From assembly GCF_932526225.1 (NCBI RefSeq), contig NC_064044.1, positions 14,571,453 to 14,635,452 of the forward strand: a DNA stretch of 64,000 nt, in the 5' to 3' direction. Positions 21,880 to 34,106 of this stretch are shown in pieces. Within the stretch, counting starts at the first letter, position 1, and each line of letters starts with the position of its first letter. Under the pieces are notes generated by a model. That model did not search any database and was not told the origin of the DNA. It worked only from the letters and a program-made list of their open reading frames with translations. Source of the DNA: Nematostella vectensis (lineage: Eukaryota; Cnidaria; Anthozoa; Actiniaria; Edwardsiidae). The translations under genes were made by a program, and so were the position numbers.

Positions 21880-22210
21880 CTGTGAATAAAGAACGCGTGT
21901 TTCAGACACGTTGATACAAATGGTGGTTCATCAGCACGCGACGCCTTCCTGCCGACGCTGAAAACGTGTTTATTTTAATGATGTTTTTTTTACTGAATTG
22001 AGTTGAATTTGAGGGAAGGTACTAGAGGGTAGTTGCTGTTTATCATTGCTTAGCCTAAACTAGGAACTTTCGAAATCCGTCAATATTTGCCAACGCGTCC
22101 TATTCTATTGCCTCCTTCTCTTAACATCATTATAGTAAAAAAAAAAAATAGAAAGATAAATGCGTGTAACATTGTAATTGAGCGATTTCTTACGGCTATG
22201 TAATACACAC

Positions 22211-22267
22211 CGGTTCCACCCTCTGAATCGTCCTCGGGCTCCTCTTGGGTCTCTTCATCTTCCTCAC
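22211..22267 (-). CDS. Peptide precursor, exon 3 (copy A)
   Basis: 57 bp between acceptor GATCCAG and donor GTGTGT, phase 1. Encodes an acidic run (EEDEETQEEPEDDSEGG). The alternative frame is basic and ends in a stop, so phase supports this reading. Confidence 0.65.
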
Positions 22268-22360
22268 CTGGATCGTTGGAAAAACGCGAAAAAGGAATGT
22301 TAGAGATCTTATGAACTCCTCAAGAGCTGAGATTGGCTTAATAAAACAGAACAGTTCGAC

Positions 22361-22423
22361 CTTGAAAAACTTGATTGGCCTCTTCGTCATCTTTCTCTGT
22401 CTCCTCAGCCTCCGAGAGTTGCT
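22361..22423 (-). CDS. Peptide precursor, exon 2 (copy A)
   Basis: 63 bp between acceptor ATATGTAG and a weak donor GTCGAA, phase 1. Encodes an acidic stretch (QLSEAEETEKDDEEANQ). The donor was chosen because it alone keeps the acidic frame into exon 3. Confidence 0.6.
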
Positions 22424-22677
22424 CTACATATTAAATATCAATAACATATAGTAAAGAGGACACTCCCTTATTGATTTGTGTGACTCGTCAGATCTAAGGT
22501 CGGCTTTTCGCTAGCAAAGAAATTGCGCGGTGCGTAAATCAGCGAGGAGGAAAACACAGAGAAGGAAGAAACTGGCCGACAATCTTCGCTGCCTTCGTGT
22601 TTTCTTCGCGCTAATTCACACACACGTGTTGAGGGCTTTAATGTATTTTACGCATTTAAAGTCCGAGGACCACGTAC

Positions 22678-22813
22678 CATCATCCTCCTGGAGGGGCTCG
22701 TCCTTGGTCTCGTCTTGGGCGGCAGGGCTGAGCTCCTCTTCGGTGGTAGCAGGAGCTGATAGTGCTAAGGCCACGAAGCCGAGCAGGAACAGTAGCAGTA
22801 TCTTGTGCGACAT
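22678..22813 (-). CDS. Peptide precursor, exon 1 with signal peptide (copy A)
   Basis: Starts at the ATG at 22813, 71 bp after a TATA box. Encodes MSHKILLLFLLGFVALALSA, a classic signal peptide with a likely cut after ALSA, then TTEEELSPAAQDETKDEP, the start of the acidic pro-region. It ends in phase 1 at donor GTACGT. Reading through the donor gives only a short tail (TWSSDFKC), which is intron. The product should enter the secretory pathway. Confidence 0.75.
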
Positions 22814-22883
22814 CTTGGCTCAGGGAACACTCTCTTGGGTGCGCCTCGTTCAAATGGGTGCAGAGGCTGTGAAGTCGTGCTTC

Positions 22884-22889
22884 TTTATA
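22884..22889 (-). promoter_or_regulatory. TATA box of the peptide precursor gene (copy A)
   Basis: Minus strand GGTATAAAG, 71 bp upstream of the ATG, leaving room for a ~40-nt 5' UTR. Copy B has GGTATAAAA at 37736-37741. Confidence 0.6.
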
Positions 22890-22894
22890 CCTCA

Positions 22895-25410
22895 TTTAAA
22901 GAGAAATGTTGCAGAAACTTTGGAGTGGCCATCAACCATTTAGAAGGTTTAAATAGAATAGACAAAGCCATCCCTAGAGTGGAACGTCAACAAAATACTT
23001 GAAATGTTAATTCCAGTAATAATTTATGGTAGGATTTAAATAGAAACAGGAACATGTCTGCATTCATAGTTATAGATGAGTTAGAGCAATAATTTATATT
23101 GTTCGATTATTATATTCTAAGATGCTTGGTAAATACAAGAAAGGTTTCTCGTGAGCAGGACGTCAACTAGCCTTGCAACCCACGCAACCTGGACAACAGG
23201 AACGTGCCATTGTATTTGAGAATTATCCATTTAAAAATATCATTATAGAAAGTGCATCACTTCTTTGAAACATTTCAGATATTTCAAGATACTGAGTAAT
23301 TTGAAGTGCTGTTATTCAAAGCACGAAAGCTTTATTTTTAATTATCGAAGATGTAGTATGGGTTGCGTCACGAAAATAACACTATGATTCCAGGAGGCCT
23401 CCCACAAGAATACTTACTCCCTCTAGAAGTGAAAAGCTGAGTTTTAACCCCCAAAATCGGCACTTAGACCCCCCCTTCCTCAAAGTTTCCAATTTTTTCC
23501 ATTGGATACATCAAAATCAATAAGAATGTTAATTTTTTCAAGTTCTGATAAGTTGTCTGATGTCTGGTGTGATGGGTGGGTTTATTTTGAAGTGTTTAAA
23601 GCATTAAAGCTTCTTTCCGTTTTAGGTGTTCCTGAAGAGCGTTACATACCATGACAAAAATAGCTTTGCGGTTCCAGAAATATCTAATCCAAAAGGTGGG
23701 AATTTTCGGAGGCCCCCTGCACCAACTTAATTTTCAACACCTGGAAGTGACTTTTGAGCTGATGATGATGAGGATGAAGATGATGATGAAGACGATGATT
23801 AGAATATTCAGCAGTACCGAGAGACCATGATGTAAGAGAACGAATCCTCCGTATTAGGGTATGTTCCAATGATGGCGTCCGTAAAAACTATTTTTAGAAC
23901 AAGCAGTTGTTGTGTTACAATTTGCGAATCAGCATAGAGTACGCTGGAGCCAATCAACCGTTTCTGGGACATTGAAATGCATAAAGTGCGTGTTTTAGGC
24001 TCTGGGTTCAACTTCCCCAGTAAAAGTTTTCACTGCTGATTCGCAAATTATAACACAACAATCAATCATAAATCTGTGTTTACAAAACACAATTCTTTTC
24101 CAATTCTCGTTTAATGAAAAAGATAAATCCAGAACTTAATACCATTATATTCACACCGATATTACAAATAAAAGATTTCAATCCTTATAATGAAGTAAAT
24201 CTTATTCCAGTGACAAGGGTTTCTTTAGTGACATGATTTCTAAACATTTGCGTGAAGAATTAAAGTTCATTCATCTAAAAATGTTATAAATCAAAGAAAT
24301 ATAAAGGCCTTCTTGTATTAAAATACATAACATAGACTCTGAGAATGCCTAGGTATTCTATCTCACCGAATTGCAGAGAAAAAGAACTTTTTAGGAGTCT
24401 GCACGATGCATCTTGAATGAACTCCAAATTCACCGTCTCCCCGACGTCTTCTCGTTCAATTATTTATATAACATTTAGATAACTGAACATTAGATAACTT
24501 AACAGATAACAGGACACCACCCCATGAGTAGCATTATGATCTTGAGCCTTGAAGAGCAGCTAAAAAGATAAAAACAGGTAGCGAACGAAGTAAAGAAGTG
24601 CAGAGGGAAAATTTGGTGTGAAATTGTACTAGCTCGTGGTGCCCATAACCAAATATGGCGCGACGAACCATGTATGGATGCTATGATTGACAAGCTCGCG
24701 CAATCTAAAAAAAGCTTTCATGGACGACATCAAGGGCCACGGGGATTCGTTCTCTTATTTCATGGTCTCTTGGCAGTACACAGTAACCCATATGGCTTGA
24801 ATATTTGTCAATATTGATTCTAATTTCAAACAAATGCGACTTAAGACATCAGCCTTTCTTTTTTATCAATATCGACTTCATGATTCTATTCAAAATTAGG
24901 TTCAGGGAAGGAGTTTTATATCAAAACTTAGTTACTCTCCTAAGAATACTATGCATATAGAGTAGCCTTAAATAAGGGGGCGTTAAATATCGTACCTTGC
25001 CACACGGTACCTCAAAAGCTTTTAAGAGATGTTAAGCAATCATTAGCTGAAATTGACTCTTGTAAGATTTTTCGGCTCAGGTCGCATCTTGTCTTTCGAT
25101 GGTTGAGACACAAAAACCTTACGGCTGGTGTACTGTCTGTCATAGTTCTCTTGGTTAATATATATAGATTTAGGCACTGCCTAAATTTATCCATATATAA
25201 TATAATACATATAATCTATCTAATAATAATAATATAATCCATATATAATATAATACATAATGCGTAAGTTTAGTCGTTCATATAAGAGTGCTCGATACAC
25301 GTATGTAGAGCGGGATATATCTTGACGTGTAGGGGATTTATAAATCCCCTGATGAGTAGGAGTGGGTAACCACGAAACAGGCTTGTAAGACTGAACAGTA
25401 GTTTGCCTAT
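22895..25410. other. No gene recognised; older internal repeat unit (copy A)
   Basis: A segment starting CACGAAAATAACACTATGAT (23369) and ending in CTTTCGATGGTTGAGAC (about 25105) recurs in diverged, shorter form at 25418-26265, so the block already held an older internal duplication. It includes an inverted repeat at 23907-24061 (arms TTGTTGTGTTACAATTTGCG and its near complement) and a GAT-rich microsatellite near 23760. No gene seen. Confidence 0.6.
25325..25400 (+). ncRNA. Hammerhead-like motif with insertion (copy A)
   Basis: CTGATGA at 25349 and GAAA downstream flank a stem II region carrying six extra bases relative to copy B. A GGGGATTTATAAATCCC hairpin precedes it. Probably a weakened or inactive version of the motif at 44562-44612. 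Confidence 0.25.
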
Positions 25411-26274
25411 TTTTCTCACGAAAATAACAATATGATTCGAAGAGGCCTCCTTCAAGAATTCTTTCCCCCTCTGGAAGTGAAAAGCTTAGTTTTAATCCCC
25501 AAAACCGGCACTGTGACCCCCCCGCCACCCCCCTTCCTCAATCTTTTCAATTTTCTCCGTGGGATTAATCAAAATCAATAAGAATTTTAATTTATTCAAG
25601 TTCTAAAATAAGTTATCTGATGTCTGGTTTGATGGTCGGGTTCATTTTGAAGTGTTTAAAGCATTAAAGCTTTTTTCCGTTGTAGCTGTTCTTGATCTAA
25701 CCCAAAAGGTGTGAGTTTTTGGAGGCCTCCTGTACCAACTTAATTTTCATCCCCTGGAAGTGACTTTTGAGCTGATGATGATGATGATGATGATGATGAT
25801 AATTAGAATATCCAGCAGTGAACAGTAACCCATACGGCTTAAATATTTGTCAATATTGATTCTTATTTTAAAACAAAAGCGACTTGAAAGTGGGCTTTTA
25901 AAAGATAACGTTTGGTGCTTCCAACTGTCATTAACTGCTATCACATATCATCAACTATCGTTTGAAAGGGGCCTTATGATGTTGTTAACAATAAAAAAGA
26001 CATCAGCTTTTCTTTTTTTTCAATATCGACTTCATGACTCTATCCAAGATTAGGTTCAGGGAAGAAGTTTTATGTATCAAAACTTGTCACTCACCTTTGA
26101 TTACTTTGATTACAGAGTAGCCTTGAAGAGAGGCATTTGATATCGTACCTGCCCCACAGTTTATTACCTCAAAAGCTTTTAAGTGATGTTTAGCAATCAT
26201 TAGCTAAAGTTGACTCTTATAAGATTTCTCTGCTCGGGTAGCGTCTTTGTCTTTCGATGGTTGAGACATCGGAT

Positions 26275-26439
26275 TATCAATCGATTATCAACGATTACGA
26301 AAAATCGAAGAATTGAAAATGAATTATATTTTCTGACAAAATTGTTTGCATTTTTATTCTTTTTAACATTTAAAACAATAACAGCACACAACGCGTTTCT
26401 TATACAATAGCACATTAGGAGATAACAATATGAAGGTAT
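26275..26439. other. Unique spacer between duplication copies A and B
   Basis: 165 bp of AT-rich sequence not matched on either outer flank of the duplication; it includes TTATCAATCGATTATCAACG. This is the junction to test for a true tandem duplication. Confidence 0.7.
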
Positions 26440-26805
26440 TAATGTGTGTCTAGGCCTATACTGCACTGTATAACGGAACCCACCAAAAAGAAAACAATAA
26501 CAATATTGTAAAAAAAGATCCTTATAAAACAAAAAGAGTGTTTGTGTACAACATAAATATAACGTTTATTGATCTGCTTGCCATCAGTCTTTTTTTTTCT
26601 TTTTCTGTTACCGCGGTCGCCTAGATAAATGTTAAACTATCTCAATTATATAACAATAGACTTTATTTTCTGACCAGACTTTATCTTTTCGAGGTTGAAC
26701 TGCTGCTATTAACAAGAAACTCGAACATGTCAAAAAAACTGGTCGGAACCTTGGGGACAGCGATATGATGAGGAGCTTCTTTGTAGAAGCACAACTAGAG
26801 TTGGC

Positions 26806-27417
26806 ATGGAAGCGACACTCTTTCTAGTGATCAACTGTTTGTCACTATTTGGTAACATCCTGATATGCTATGTTATCATCCAAACGAACGGTCTTCGCCG
26901 AAACACCACAAATGTATTGATAGTTGGCTTAGCAGTCTCAGATATCCTCCAGGCCCTTATCGGCATGCCGCTGACTTGCGGTGTCCTTCTAACGGGAAAG
27001 TGGATCTTCGGGGAGTTCCTCTGCAAAGTCCAGGGGTTCTGGCTTCTGTTCCTAGGATTCGTGTCACTGCACAGCATGGCGTTGACCGCGCTCAATCGAT
27101 ACTTTTGCGTGGTGAGACCGGAGGTGTATCGACGTGTATTTACGAGGAAGTCCACGCTGTTTATGCTGTGCGCTGTGTGGGTGTTTGCGCTAGCGAGTGT
27201 TACTCTACCGCAGATTTCTGAACAGGTTACTTTCCGCTTTCAGGCCAATCGCGCAGCTTGTTTTATAACATTGACAGAGTTTGCTGAAAATATTGTGTAC
27301 ACTTTGTATTCAGTTATTTGTTATATAGCGCTACCGTTGTGCGTCATAGTGGTATGTTATGCAAAAGTTTATGCGGTTATACGACACCACAAGAAACGTC
27401 TACGTTCTGCTACGGAG
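26806..27417 (+). CDS. Class A GPCR, copy B exon 1 (TM1-TM5)
   Basis: Same receptor as 14085-14774, without the TM5 stop: CYAKVYAVIRHHKKRLRSATE runs into the GTAAGA donor in phase 0. With exon 2 (28912-29322) it gives an uninterrupted 340-residue receptor with GN in TM1, LAVSD, NRY, CWIP and NPVLY. An extra base upstream (ATGTCAAAAAAACTGG versus ATGTCAAGAAACTGG in copy A) puts the copy A start codon out of frame, so translation would begin at MEATLF (26806), removing 26 extracellular residues including the NWS site. A short N-terminus is tolerated by many class A receptors. Ligand unknown; melatonin-receptor-like at best. Confidence 0.88.
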
Positions 27418-27422
27418 GTAAG

Positions 27423-27453
27423 ACAGTCATTTATGGCCTGTCTAAATGACTGT
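27423..27453 (+). other. Stem-loop after the GPCR 5' splice site (copy B)
   Basis: Same 11-bp stem and 9-nt loop as in copy A. Confidence 0.55.
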
Positions 27454-28229
27454 ACACATCATCTGGTGTGCGCACATCACCTAGTGTGTACATGACGAGA
27501 ACTGCGCACATCACCTAGTATGTACATGACGAACACTTCGCACATCACATAGTGTGTAGATGACAAGCACTGCGCACATCACCTAATGTGTACATGACGA
27601 GAACTGCGCACATCACCTAGTATGTGCATGACGAGCACTGCGCACATCACCTAGTATGTACATGACGAGCACTGCGCACATCACCTAGTATGTACATGAC
27701 AAGCACTGCGCACATCACCTAATGTGTACATGACGAGAACTGCGCACATCACCTAGTATAATAATACGAGCACTGCGCACATCACCTAATGTGTACATGA
27801 CGAGAACTGCGCACATCACCTAGTATGATAATACGAGCACTGCGCACATCACCTAGTGTGAACATGACGAGCACTGCGCACATCACCTAGTGTGTATATG
27901 ACAAGCACTGCGCACATCACCTAGTGTGTACATGACAAGCACTGCGCACATCACCTAGAGTGTACATGAAAAGCACTGCGCACATCACCTAGTGTGCACA
28001 TGACGAGCACTGCGCACATCACCTAGTGTGTCCATGAAAAGCACTGCGCACATCACATAGTGTGTACATGACGAGCACTGCGCACATCACAGTGTGTACA
28101 TGACGAGCACTGCGCACATCAAATAGTGTGTACATGACGAACACTGCGCACATCACTTAGTGTGTACATGACGTGCACTACGCACATCACCTAAGTGTGT
28201 ACATGACGAGCACTGCGCACATCACATAG
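27454..28229. repeat. 34-bp intronic minisatellite, left part (copy B)
   Basis: Same unit as 14811-15687, with fewer copies. Confidence 0.95.
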
Positions 28230-28454
28230 TAGAGAGCTTAAGCAAGTCAACACGAACGGCATCAAAAACGGCGCGCGCGCTCACAAATTGCTGAAAAACA
28301 GCGTTGACGTCCTTGATCGCGCGCGTAGAACGTAAAAATAGGGAAAATGCCTTTCGAGATTTCCTGTCACGGACGTCAACGCCGTTTTTCAGCAATTACT
28401 GAGCGCGCGCGCCGTTTTTGATGCCGTTTGTGTTGACTTGCTTAAGCTCTCTAG
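28230..28454. mobile_element. 225-bp MITE (copy B)
   Basis: Orthologous to 15688-15912, same position in the same minisatellite unit, with a few substitutions. Confidence 0.85.
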
Positions 28455-28832
28455 TGTGTACATGACGAGCACTGCGCACAACACCTAGTGTGTACATGAC
28501 GAGCACTGCGCACATCACCTAGTGTGTACATGACGAGCACTGCGCACATCACCTAGTGTGTACATGACGAGCACTGCGCACATCATCTAGTGTGTACATG
28601 ACGAGCACTGCGCACATCACATAGTGTGTACATTACAAGCATTGCGCACATCACCTGGTGTTTAAATGACGAGCACTGCGCACATCACCTAGTGTGTACA
28701 TTACAAGCATTACGCACATCACCTGGTGTGTAAATGACTAGCACTGCGTACATCACCTAGTGTGTACATTACAAGCATTGCGCACATCACCTGGTGTGTA
28801 AATGACGAGCACTGCGCACATCACCTTTGGTA
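28455..28832. repeat. 34-bp intronic minisatellite, right part (copy B)
   Basis: Continuation of the array up to the exon 2 acceptor region. Confidence 0.93.
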
Positions 28833-28911
28833 CATGTCTAGAGCGTCGTTCGAAAACGTAAGTATGAATTAAAGCGATAAATTGTTGTTTCGCTTTGTTT
28901 TGTTTTGCCAG

Positions 28912-29322
28912 GATTTTACGAACACTCTCCAGGTACCACAGGCTTCCCAACAGCGCAACGCATCAAACAACACGGCTCGCCATGTTTCTGTAGAAGAAAT
29001 CCAGTCAACAAACACGCTTTTCGCGATCGTCCTCGGCTTCGGCTCATGCTGGATCCCTTCTATATTAGTCGAATTGGTTGACTCCGCTCTCCCCGGGGGA
29101 GTGGTCCCACGGGAGTTGTATGTCACCTATATCTTCTTGGCGTTTCTGTCATGCGCAATCAACCCGGTTCTGTACAGTGTAATGAGTCGCCGCTTCCGTC
29201 GGGCTACCTATCAAGCACTGCGCGCATGCTGTTCTCTGAAAACAGCTACGAACGTGGCACCGATAACAGCTGAGTCCATTCCCAGGCAATCGCCAAGACC
29301 CAAACGGGGGTCGACAGGGTGA
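28912..29322 (+). CDS. GPCR copy B exon 2 (TM6-TM7 and tail)
   Basis: Follows acceptor TTTTGCCAG in phase 0. Contains SCWIPS in TM6, CAINPVLYS in TM7 and the basic, Cys-containing tail, ending at 29322. Together with 26806-27417 it forms the only complete receptor frame in the window. Confidence 0.88.
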   Translation, partial: DFTNTLQVPQASQQRNASNNTARHVSVEEIQSTNTLFAIVLGFGSCWIPSILVELVDSALPGGVVPRELYVTYIFLAFLSCAINPVLYSVMSRRFRRATYQALRACCSLKTATNVAPITAESIPRQSPRPKRGSTG

Positions 29323-29330
29323 AGAGGCCC

Positions 29331-30673
29331 TACCCCGAGCCTTAGACTCTACCAGCCGCCATCTTGTAGCCCGAGCCTTAGACTCTACCAGCCGCCATCT
29401 TGTACCCCGAGCCTTAGACTCTACCAGCCGCCATCTTGTACCCCGAGTCTTAGACTCTACCAGCCCCCATCTTGTAGCCCGAGCCTTAGACTCTACCAGC
29501 CGCCATCTTGTACCCCGAGCCTTAGACTCTACCAGCCGCCATCTTGTACCCCGAGTCTTAGACTCTACCAGCCGCCATCTTGTAGCCCGAGCCTTAGACT
29601 CTACCAGCCGCCATCTTGTACCCCGAGCCTTAGACTCTACCAGCCGCCATCTTGTACCCCGAGTCTTAGACTCTACCAGCCGCCATCTTGTACCCCGAGC
29701 CTTAGACTCTACCAGCCGCCATTTTGTACCCCAAGCATTAGACTCTACCAGCCGCCATCTTGTACCCCGAGCCTCAGACTCTACCAGCCGCCATCTTGTA
29801 CCCCAAGCATTAGACTCTACCAGCCGCCATCTTGTACCCCTAGCCTTAGACTCTACCAGCCGCCATCTTGTACCCCGAGCCTTAGACTCTACCAGCCAGC
29901 ATATCTTGTACCCCGAGCCTTAGACTCTACCAGCCGCCATCTTGTACCCTGAACCTTAGACTTTGCCAGCCGCCATCTTGTACCCCAAGCATTAGACTCT
30001 ATCAGCCGCCATCTTTTATCCCGAACCTTAGACTCTATCAGCCGCCATCTTGTAACCCAATCATTAGACTCTATCAGCCGCCATCTTGTACCCCGAACCT
30101 TAGACTCTAACAGCCGCCATCTTGTACCCCAAGCATTAGACTCTAACAGCCGCCATTTTGTACCCCAAGCATTAGACTCTACCAGCCGCCATCTTGTACC
30201 TCGAGCATTAGACTCTACCAGCCGCCATCTTGTACCCCGAGCCTTAGACTCTACCAGCCGCCATCTTGTACCCTGAACCTTAGACTCTACCAGCCGCCAT
30301 CTTGTACCCCAAGCATTAGACTCTATCAGCCGCCATCTTGTATCCCGAACCTTAGATTCTATCAGCCGCCATCTTGTACCCCAATCATTAGACTCTATCA
30401 ACCGCCATCTTGTACCCCGAACCTTAGACTCTACCAGCCGCCATCTTGTACCCCGAACCTTAAACTCTATCAGCCGCCATCTTGTACCCTAAGCATTAGA
30501 CTCTAACTGCCGCCATTTTGTACCCCAAGCATTAGACTCTACCAGCCGCCATCTTGTACCTCGAGCATTAGACTCTACCAGCCGCCATCTTGTACCCCAA
30601 GCATTAGACTCTACCAGCCGCCATCTTGTACCTCGAGCATTAGACTCTACCAGCCGACATTTTGTATTCCGAG
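29331..30673. repeat. 36-bp satellite with a YY1-like motif per unit (copy B, ~37 units)
   Basis: Same unit and position as in copy A but about four units shorter. Minus-strand frames of up to 170 codons are repeats of a 12-residue period. Confidence 0.93.
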
Positions 30674-31648
30674 TGAAAGAAGTATCCACTCACTACATTT
30701 TGCAATCAAAATAACTGGGGCTTAACTCGGTAACTCCCAGACTCAGTAAACATCGCACTTTATTTATCTTATTTATAAATATTGAAGAGATGTTATTTCC
30801 ATAGGCCGATTTGAGAGAACTATTGCGATATTTACCTTTTGGGGGGGATGGTTTGAGATTTCTTCAAATTATTTTAAAGTGGGCACCTGAAACAAACTTT
30901 TCCCGCCCTCACCTAAACACAAGAACAAAGGTGTCATTTTTAGCTTTTAAACCAGTCGAAGCAGCAACAAGCGCAAGATATCTTTGTTTTCTTTTTTTTA
31001 TTGCCTTTGTGCTTGCGCTTCGTTGTGCGAAGTGAAAAAGAAACAACTTAGATTGATGTCAGGTGACAATAACTGACCAATTCCGACCAATTCCGACCTC
31101 AAGCCTTCCAGTCTTTCAAGATAACGACCGAGTTTGACGAGAAGTTCAACGAGGACAGTACTTTATTTGTGACCGCATGAACTAGTACTCTCCCTTAATT
31201 TAACCATTCATGAAGTACTGGCCGTGGGGCCATCCATGACGTACTGACAGAGATAATTCACTTTTTTCACAACTCGTTTTCACTAAAAAAAACCCTGCTA
31301 GCATCACTGGTGAAAACAGAGCTTTGAAGTTACGGGTATATCCTCTATATATTATTATATATATTAGTGTAGTTTCCTTTTATTGTTGTCGCATAATCTT
31401 TTACCTATAAATTATAGAGGGTCAATGTTTACAGGGTGTTGAGATATTTCTCGTTACTTAGCGATCCGGTTGTTAGGCGCGTGCTCGATCATCCGGGAAC
31501 TTCACACTTCTAGGCGGGAAAACGATTAAAGGAAGTGTTACAAGGATCAGCTTGCAACAACAACTGTTCGCGTTAGAGCTTGCTGGTATGTCAAAAGAGT
31601 CAATTTAAGCGCAACATGGAATGGTACAGGCATTTTACACGATACAAT
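30674..31648. other. No gene recognised (copy B spacer)
   Basis: Matches 18274-19247 of copy A. Confidence 0.6.
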
Positions 31649-31652
31649 TTAA

Positions 31653-34106
31653 GTAATGCTTCGTGTAAGAACTACGGTGAATCGATAGGTCCTGCGGCAA
31701 TAGGGGTTCGTTATCTTTTTAACTAATCTAATTAATATTGCTATGCTTATTGGTTCAAGACGCTCTGCCCGCCAAATTTGAACTTTGGAGTCACATTTCT
31801 CTGAAATAAGTGCTCTTGCACTCATATTCATTAGGGGGCTTAGGTTCGAAGTAAGAAAGCTTTCAACCTTTGCATTTTTGCTAAAATCGTATGTTCGGAG
31901 CATGGAGAAATCCCTTTCGGATATCTGCTGATAGCTTTTTATACTTCACTTATTACAATTTTGCGCTTTGTCTCTTGCCAAAGCAAACATTCCGCTGGCT
32001 AAACGTGTGAAAATATGGTCTCACATTTCCATAAGCCTGTTAGTGCGGTAGAATTTAGCTTTCCAAAGAAAGTCACTTTTTCTTTCAAAGATTTTTGACA
32101 ACGATTTTCATGTTAAGATTGACAACTAAAATGATTCACGCCTTTAAATAAAGTTACCAATTTTGCTTTATTCGATCCTCAATACAACTATTATCGCATA
32201 CAAGCCACAGCAATAAAGTTTACTGGAATTCACAGTAGTAGCAGTCCTCTAATTGTTATTTCATCGACACAGACAGAACGCATAATATTTTCTTAAAACA
32301 AGCCGCAAGCAAGGTTTATTCCATAAGCTCATTGATGAAGTCGAGAGTGTCCAGCTTATAATCGGGGTCTCCGTCTTCGATACATAGTAGGCCATGAAAC
32401 TCACGGAAAATTTCTGCGAAGAAATTGTAATTCTTCTGGCTCCAGACGGGCTGCATTTATATTCACTATTTCTTTCAGCTTTTTGCATCCGCATAAGCAT
32501 TCCACTGCTCTTACTGACAATTGCGGGTTATTGCTGATATTTATATTTTACAATTTTCTAAAAAAAATATCTTCGCTTCACCAAACGCCGTATCTTCTAC
32601 TTCAATGCATCGTTCTATGTCCTTTAGTTCTATGTCTCTTAGTTTAGTTGATGCTTTCATGAGTCGTACAGCATCAACTGATGACGGCAAAATTTGCCCT
32701 AGTGCAGAGGTTTCCTCAATGTCCTGTGAAAAAAGTACACACAAACTTAAGATTCCTTCTCAACTTCATTTCTTGAATATCAGAACTTATAAAAAATACA
32801 AGGCAACTACAGTCAACTCCCTCAGAAGCAGACACGTCAGGAACTAAAAACAGTGTTACAAGGGCTGTCAGCTAATGAAAATAAAGAAAGACATTGTTTG
32901 AATGGAAAGGAAGACAAAACCCTGCATTTTGTTAAGTTATCCGCTTACAATTCTTTCACTTAGACGGGAGTTTGCTGTACCTCAATTTCAGGGTGTCAAA
33001 CCCCAGGATGTTTCGCTACATTTAAGGAATACATTCGGGCTTGTTGGTATTTACATTTCACCCAGCTTATAAATCAGGCTCACATAACTTATATTTACAT
33101 ATTCACATCGTAAACTCAAATGACAACTTTCCCGTAATAAAACTCTTTTAGTAAAATAGAACGAGTAAAATATTTCGTTCCCTTCTGAACCAATTATTTG
33201 TCTCTCAAGTACTTATTGACCTATGAATTTTTTACCTGGAATGGTTCTAACGCGGCTTCAGCAGCGGCGCTGGTCTCAGAGATTTCCGGTTGGAAAAACA
33301 CGCTGGAACTTGAGGCAGTTTCATCTCTACAGCTCTGCAATTTTGATTTCCGAAATAAATAACAAATTAAAAAGGAGGATCAAGACTGGTCAAGACAGTA
33401 CAGAAACAGCAGAATCTATACGGCAAGCGACAGAACATTGACTTTGAGAAAGATCATTTTTCTCACCTCGTGTGAAGTTTTCATGCGTTTGTTTCCAAGC
33501 TCCAAATCGACTCGCTGTCGACATTATATGCAAATGCTTCTAGACCAGCCCTTTTTGCCTTTGTCATCTAGCTCCAAGAAAACTTTCTCTACTCTGTTCG
33601 CCTTTCTCAGGGACCTCTGTTCCACATCTGAAGGCTTACTGCCACACCAAGCCTCGTGGTTTGGGCAGCAACATGCCTGCCTTTTGAGCACCATAACAAG
33701 CTTTTCTAACTTCTCGGACAAAGTTTGCAAGCAAACAGAACTCAGAAGCGTTTCTTTAAAGTATATACAATAGATTTTCAAACTATTTTTGAAGAGATAA
33801 TGAATAGCGAGAGACTTGTCTTAATATATCGAGGAGGAAGCATGTAGAATTCAAAATGGCGGCGTGAGCGCTAGGTCAGAAATGTAACTTCCGAACATAC
33901 GATTCGGACAAAACTCGGGGATAAGTCGTAACAATGCAACCTTTGTTTTATTCTTAATTTAAATGTTTGTCAATCAATGGATAAGATACGGAAAACACCC
34001 GAAGATGTATTTTAGCCAATCAGAGGGCAGGATTTTACTGAAGTTTTTTAGCTACTTCTGCGCATGCGTTGCCGCAGGGTACCGTAGTTCTTACACGAAC
34101 CATTAC
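31653..34106. mobile_element. TTAA-site DNA transposon present only in copy B
   Basis: 2454 bp flanked by TTAA (31649-31652 and 34107-34110). Terminal inverted repeats of ~25 bp (GTAATG, one mismatch, TTCGTGTAAGAACTACGGT), with a further shared subterminal CCTGCGGCAA. Copy A at 19245 shows the uninterrupted site with one TTAA. TTAA duplication is typical of piggyBac and Kolobok superfamilies. No transposase was recognised inside; instead there is exon-like minus-strand sequence. Probably non-autonomous. Confidence 0.85.
32335..33860 (-). other. Exon-like gene structure carried by the TTAA transposon
   Basis: Minus strand, in order. A YY1-like promoter motif (GCCGCCATTTTG, about 33857). A frame with ATG near 33690 (MVLKRQACCCPNHEAWC). 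An exon at about 33237-33336 between TTGCAG and GTAAAA, reading SCRDETASSSSVFFQPE. An exon near 32560-32720 after TTTTCACAG, reading DIEETSALGQILPSSVDAV. A last piece near 32340-32510 containing VECLCGCKKLKEIVNI and, in another frame, FREFHGLLCIEDGDPD and DFINELME, with its TAA inside an AATAAA. Not all junctions keep phase in my reading and the product is not recognised. It could be a captured host gene or the element's own degenerate gene. Confidence 0.35.

Larger units (their letters stand above)
13808..26274. repeat. Segmental duplication, copy A
   Basis: From CTAGGCCTGTACTGCAC to GTTGAGACATCGGA this stretch matches 26440-45504 at very high identity, apart from a 2.45-kb transposon and a 4.4-kb Gypsy element present only in copy B and copy-number changes in the minisatellites. 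Copies A and B are in direct orientation, separated by only ~165 bp. Coding content: one GPCR and one secreted peptide precursor. Confidence 0.95.

Noticed and set aside
22530-22943. 137-codon plus-strand frame opposite the signal-peptide exon
   Set aside because: Shadow of the minus-strand exon 1; no domain and no splice support.
24499-24760. Possible exon around 24560-24760 (plus-strand open stretch)
   Set aside because: About 80 codons are open, but there is no recognisable product, no clear acceptor and donor, and only the duplication supports conservation.
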